Position numbers and translations under genes: made by a program. Shown piece by piece: positions 61,991 to 64,000 of a DNA stretch of 64,000 bases; within the stretch, counting starts at the first letter, position 1; every line of letters starts with the position of its first letter. This DNA is from Fodinibacter sp963695175. Its GTDB lineage: Bacteria; Actinomycetota; Actinomycetes; Actinomycetales; Dermatophilaceae. The notes beneath the pieces were generated by a model, which was not told the DNA's origin, searched no databases, and worked only from the letters and a program-made list of their open reading frames with translations. The DNA is taken from NCBI GenBank assembly GCA_963695175.1, contig CAVOGG010000004.1, positions 1,363,866-1,427,865 on the forward strand, given 5' to 3'.

Positions 61991-63088
61991 ATGGCAACCA
62001 CCTCGCGCACCACGACCCTGGTGTGGCGGGTCCTGCCTGTCGTCGCCCTGCTCGCCCTCGTCGCCACGTGGGGGCGCGACATCGGCATCCCCGTCGTCGT
62101 GGTCGTCGCGCTGCTGCTGGCAGGGGCGGTGCTCGCGGCGGTGCAGCACGCCGAGGTGGTCGCCCACCGGGTGGGGGAGCCGTTCGGGTCGCTCGTGCTC
62201 GCGGTGGCTGTCACCGTCATCGAGGTCTCGCTCATCGTCACGCTGATGCTGTCCGGCGGAGACGAGGCCGCCACCCTGGCCCGCGAGACCGTCTTCGCGG
62301 CGGTGATGATCACGATCAACGGCATCCTCGGCCTGTCGCTCCTCATGGGCGCCCGCCGCTTCGGAACCGTCCGCTTCAACGCCGAGGGCACCGGCGGGAT
62401 GCTGGCCACGGTCGCCACCCTGGCCACGGTCTGCCTGGTGCTGCCGACCGTCACCGAGAGCCAGCCCGGCCCGGAGTTCACCTCGGGCCAGCTGGCCTTC
62501 GCGGCGGTGGCCTCGCTCGCGCTCTACCTCGCGTTCGTCGTGACCCAGACCGTGCGGCACCGCGACTTCTTCCTCCCGGTGGCGCCCGACGGCAAGCCGC
62601 TCGCCGAGGACGAGCACGCCGACCCGCCGAGCTCGCGCGACGCCTGGGTGTCGCTCGGCTTCCTGCTGCTCTCGCTCGTCGCGGTGGTCGGGCTGGCCAA
62701 GGTCGAGTCACCGGCGATCGAGGACGGCGTGCTCGCGGTGGGCCTGCCGGTGTCGTTCGTCGGTGTCGTCATCGCGCTGCTCGTGCTGCTGCCCGAGACC
62801 CTGGCGGCGGCCAACGCGGCGCGCCGCGGGCGGGTGCAGACCTCGCTGAACCTCGCGATGGGCTCGGCGATGGCCAGCATCGGCCTGACCATCCCGACCC
62901 TGGCCGTCGCGTCGATCTGGATCCCGACCCCGCTGCACCTCGGCCTCGGCGCCACCCAGATCACGCTGCTGGCGATCACCGTGGTCGTGGCGGTGCTGAC
63001 CGTCGTGCCGGGGCGGGCGACCCGGCTGCAGGCCAGCGTGCACCTGACCCTGTTCGCGGCGTTCCTCTTCCTCGCGATGTCCCCCTGA
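61991..63088 (+). CDS. chaA: calcium/cation:proton antiporter (ChaA-like)
   Basis: A 365-residue CaCA superfamily antiporter with about eleven membrane spans. The two inverted alpha repeats are AVAVTVIEVSLIVTLMLSGG (with following ITINGILG) and LLPETLAAANAARRGRVQTS (with LNLAMGSAMASIGLT), each with the ion-binding Glu. It exports Ca2+ or Na+ in exchange for protons. It starts 2 nt after folD, so the two are co-transcribed though functionally unrelated. Confidence 0.92.
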   Translation: MATTSRTTTLVWRVLPVVALLALVATWGRDIGIPVVVVVALLLAGAVLAAVQHAEVVAHRVGEPFGSLVLAVAVTVIEVSLIVTLMLSGGDEAATLARETVFAAVMITINGILGLSLLMGARRFGTVRFNAEGTGGMLATVATLATVCLVLPTVTESQPGPEFTSGQLAFAAVASLALYLAFVVTQTVRHRDFFLPVAPDGKPLAEDEHADPPSSRDAWVSLGFLLLSLVAVVGLAKVESPAIEDGVLAVGLPVSFVGVVIALLVLLPETLAAANAARRGRVQTSLNLAMGSAMASIGLTIPTLAVASIWIPTPLHLGLGATQITLLAITVVVAVLTVVPGRATRLQASVHLTLFAAFLFLAMSP

Positions 63089-63091
63089 GGC

Positions 63092-63128
63092 CTCAACGTT
63101 CCCGCATCGGGCGAGAAAGTTGTGCCGA
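63092..63128. repeat. family B element, inverted partial copy
   Basis: The reverse complement reads GGCACAACTTTCTCGCCCGA then TGCGGGAACG, matching the 5' end of the family B elements at 55455 and the partial copy at 33530. It lies between the converging chaA and FHA genes. Confidence 0.55.
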
Positions 63129-63146
63129 CGAGGGGGGCGGCCCGGG

Positions 63147-63951
63147 TTACTGGCCGCGTTCCTCCGGGGTGGCGCGCCGCACGACGAGCCGGGTCCACGC
63201 GCCCACGTAGATCCGGTCGTCCTCGGACAGCTCACGGCGCTGGCCGGGTGGGACCGGGTCGGTCGGCAGGGGACCGCTCGCCGGCCCGACGTAGGTGCCG
63301 TTGGACGACTGGAGGTCCTCGACCCACCACCGACGCCCGTCGGTGGTCAGCTGCGCCTGCCGGCGGCTCACCCCCGGGTCACCGGTGCAGTCGACCTCCG
63401 GGTGGATGTTGCGGCTCGTGGACGGCCGCCCGACGAGCACGCTCTTCGCCGCGAGCTCGACGACGGCCGGGAGCCCCGGCGACGGGCAGGGGTCCTCGCT
63501 CTCCTGGGCGGCGTACCAGTCCGGGTCGACCCAGACCTCGGCCACCCAGTCGACGGCGATGGCGGGAGCCACGGATGCCGGGCCCTCATCACCGGTGGAC
63601 CCGGCGTCGGCGTCCGCACCGGTCGAGGGGTCCGGCGGGCGCGGCATCGTGCCCGTGGTGAAGTCGTAGCCGCAGGCCTCGCAGAACAGTGCCGCGGCGT
63701 CGTGGGGAGAGGCGCAGTTGGGACACACCTGCGGGTCGGGCATCGTGCCCGCCGAGGCCTCCCCGCCTCCGGCGCCGGCCGGGCTCCCGGACGAGTCAGG
63801 GGGCGCCACACCGCCGGCCGGGGCCGCGGCACCCGCCGGCACGCGCGGCACCGGCCGGGACCGCTGCACCCGCCGGGATGGGGACCCCACAGATGTCGCA
63901 GTAGTCGCTCGCTGTCGACGCGTGCCCGTTGGGGCAGGTGAAGGTGCTCAC
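63147..63951 (-). pseudogene. FHA-domain zinc-ribbon protein, frameshifted
   Basis: The C-terminal frame has a zinc ribbon (CPNCASPHDAAALFCEACG) and an FHA domain (VLVGRPSTSRNIHPEVD, GVSRRQAQL, LQSSNGTYVGP) that binds phosphothreonine. Upstream, in another frame, GTG 63951 begins a second zinc ribbon (STFTCPNGHASTASDYCDIC) that stops after about 54 codons. The frames join if one base is removed near 63841-63848, giving PAGAAVPAGAAVPAGAAAPA, an unbroken Ala/Gly/Pro linker, and about 267 residues. As printed, the FHA part would need a start at 63890 or internal ATGs. It probably belongs to a Ser/Thr kinase-phosphatase signalling operon. Confidence 0.72.
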
Positions 63952-64000
63952 TGGTCCACCCTCCGCTCGGCGCCCGCCCGCAGCGGGGAGCGCGTGTTCA
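63948..64000 (-). CDS. C-terminal end of upstream gene, partial
   Basis: An open frame enters from the right edge and ends in TGA (63948-63950), overlapping the FHA gene GTG by 4 nt in the usual operon manner. Only about 17 codons (ending RAGAERRVDQ) are visible, so the product cannot be named. Confidence 0.4.
   Translation of the reverse strand, partial: NTRSPLRAGAERRVDQ

Overview
This is a 64 kb stretch of a very GC-rich (roughly 72 percent) actinobacterial chromosome. Dense coding on both strands, many 1-4 nt gene overlaps, many genes with a TANNNT -10 box only 6-10 nt before the start codon (leaderless genes), a PspC-type histidine kinase, the sucC-sucD-DUF6350-purN block and split actinobacterial housekeeping genes all fit the Actinomycetota. 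My best guess is Micrococcales, near Intrasporangiaceae, but the family is inference. No rRNA, tRNA, IS element, prophage or CRISPR array was seen.

Layout. 1-6.9 kb: end of an alpha/beta hydrolase, an asparagine synthetase fused to an F420 ligase-like domain, and an envelope-glycolipid group (LPG-synthase-type membrane protein, LmbE deacetylase, GT4 glycosyltransferase, Nudix hydrolase). 6.9-11 kb: a PspC stress locus (pspC and a small membrane gene, both frameshifted here) divergent from a PspC-sensor kinase and LuxR-type regulator. 11-16.5 kb: oxidoreductases, GNAT, type 5 uracil-DNA glycosylase, ArfB and a stand-alone LigD polymerase. 17-26.5 kb: small secreted protein, PcrA helicase, M23 peptidase, lipase, two tandem M4 metalloproteases, a lipoprotein. 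26.6-35.3 kb: sucCD, DUF6350, purN fused in frame to a GH36 alpha-galactosidase, a PPOX protein, and purH behind a ZTP riboswitch. 35.4-61 kb: a large N-heterocycle catabolic region. 61-64 kb: folD, a cation/proton antiporter and an FHA protein (frameshifted).

The catabolic region carries a barbiturase/cyanuric-acid-hydrolase family enzyme, carbamate kinase, a family III CoA-transferase, hydantoinase A and B, a nitrilase-superfamily hydrolase, CoxG, a three-subunit molybdenum hydroxylase, a uracil/xanthine permease, a PucR regulator, and DUF2877, FdrA and DUF1116 proteins. The last three are homologues of the oxamate transcarbamylase of allantoin breakdown. Together they suggest an energy-conserving oxidative pyrimidine route: uracil to barbiturate to ureidomalonate, then phosphorolysis to carbamoyl phosphate and ATP instead of plain hydrolysis.

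Repeats are the second theme. There are at least four families of small palindromic elements, some lying inside genes. One 40-bp family occurs three times within the DUF2877 gene, and its last copy sits where that gene's stop codon is missing, leaving it fused to fdrA. A 161-bp element at 41.3 kb has an exact 30-bp period. The octamer GGATGCCG is strongly over-represented on both strands and forms inverted pairs just after stop codons, like DNA uptake sequences. Three genes carry apparent one-base frameshifts in low-complexity linkers; assembly error and true mutation cannot be separated from the sequence alone.
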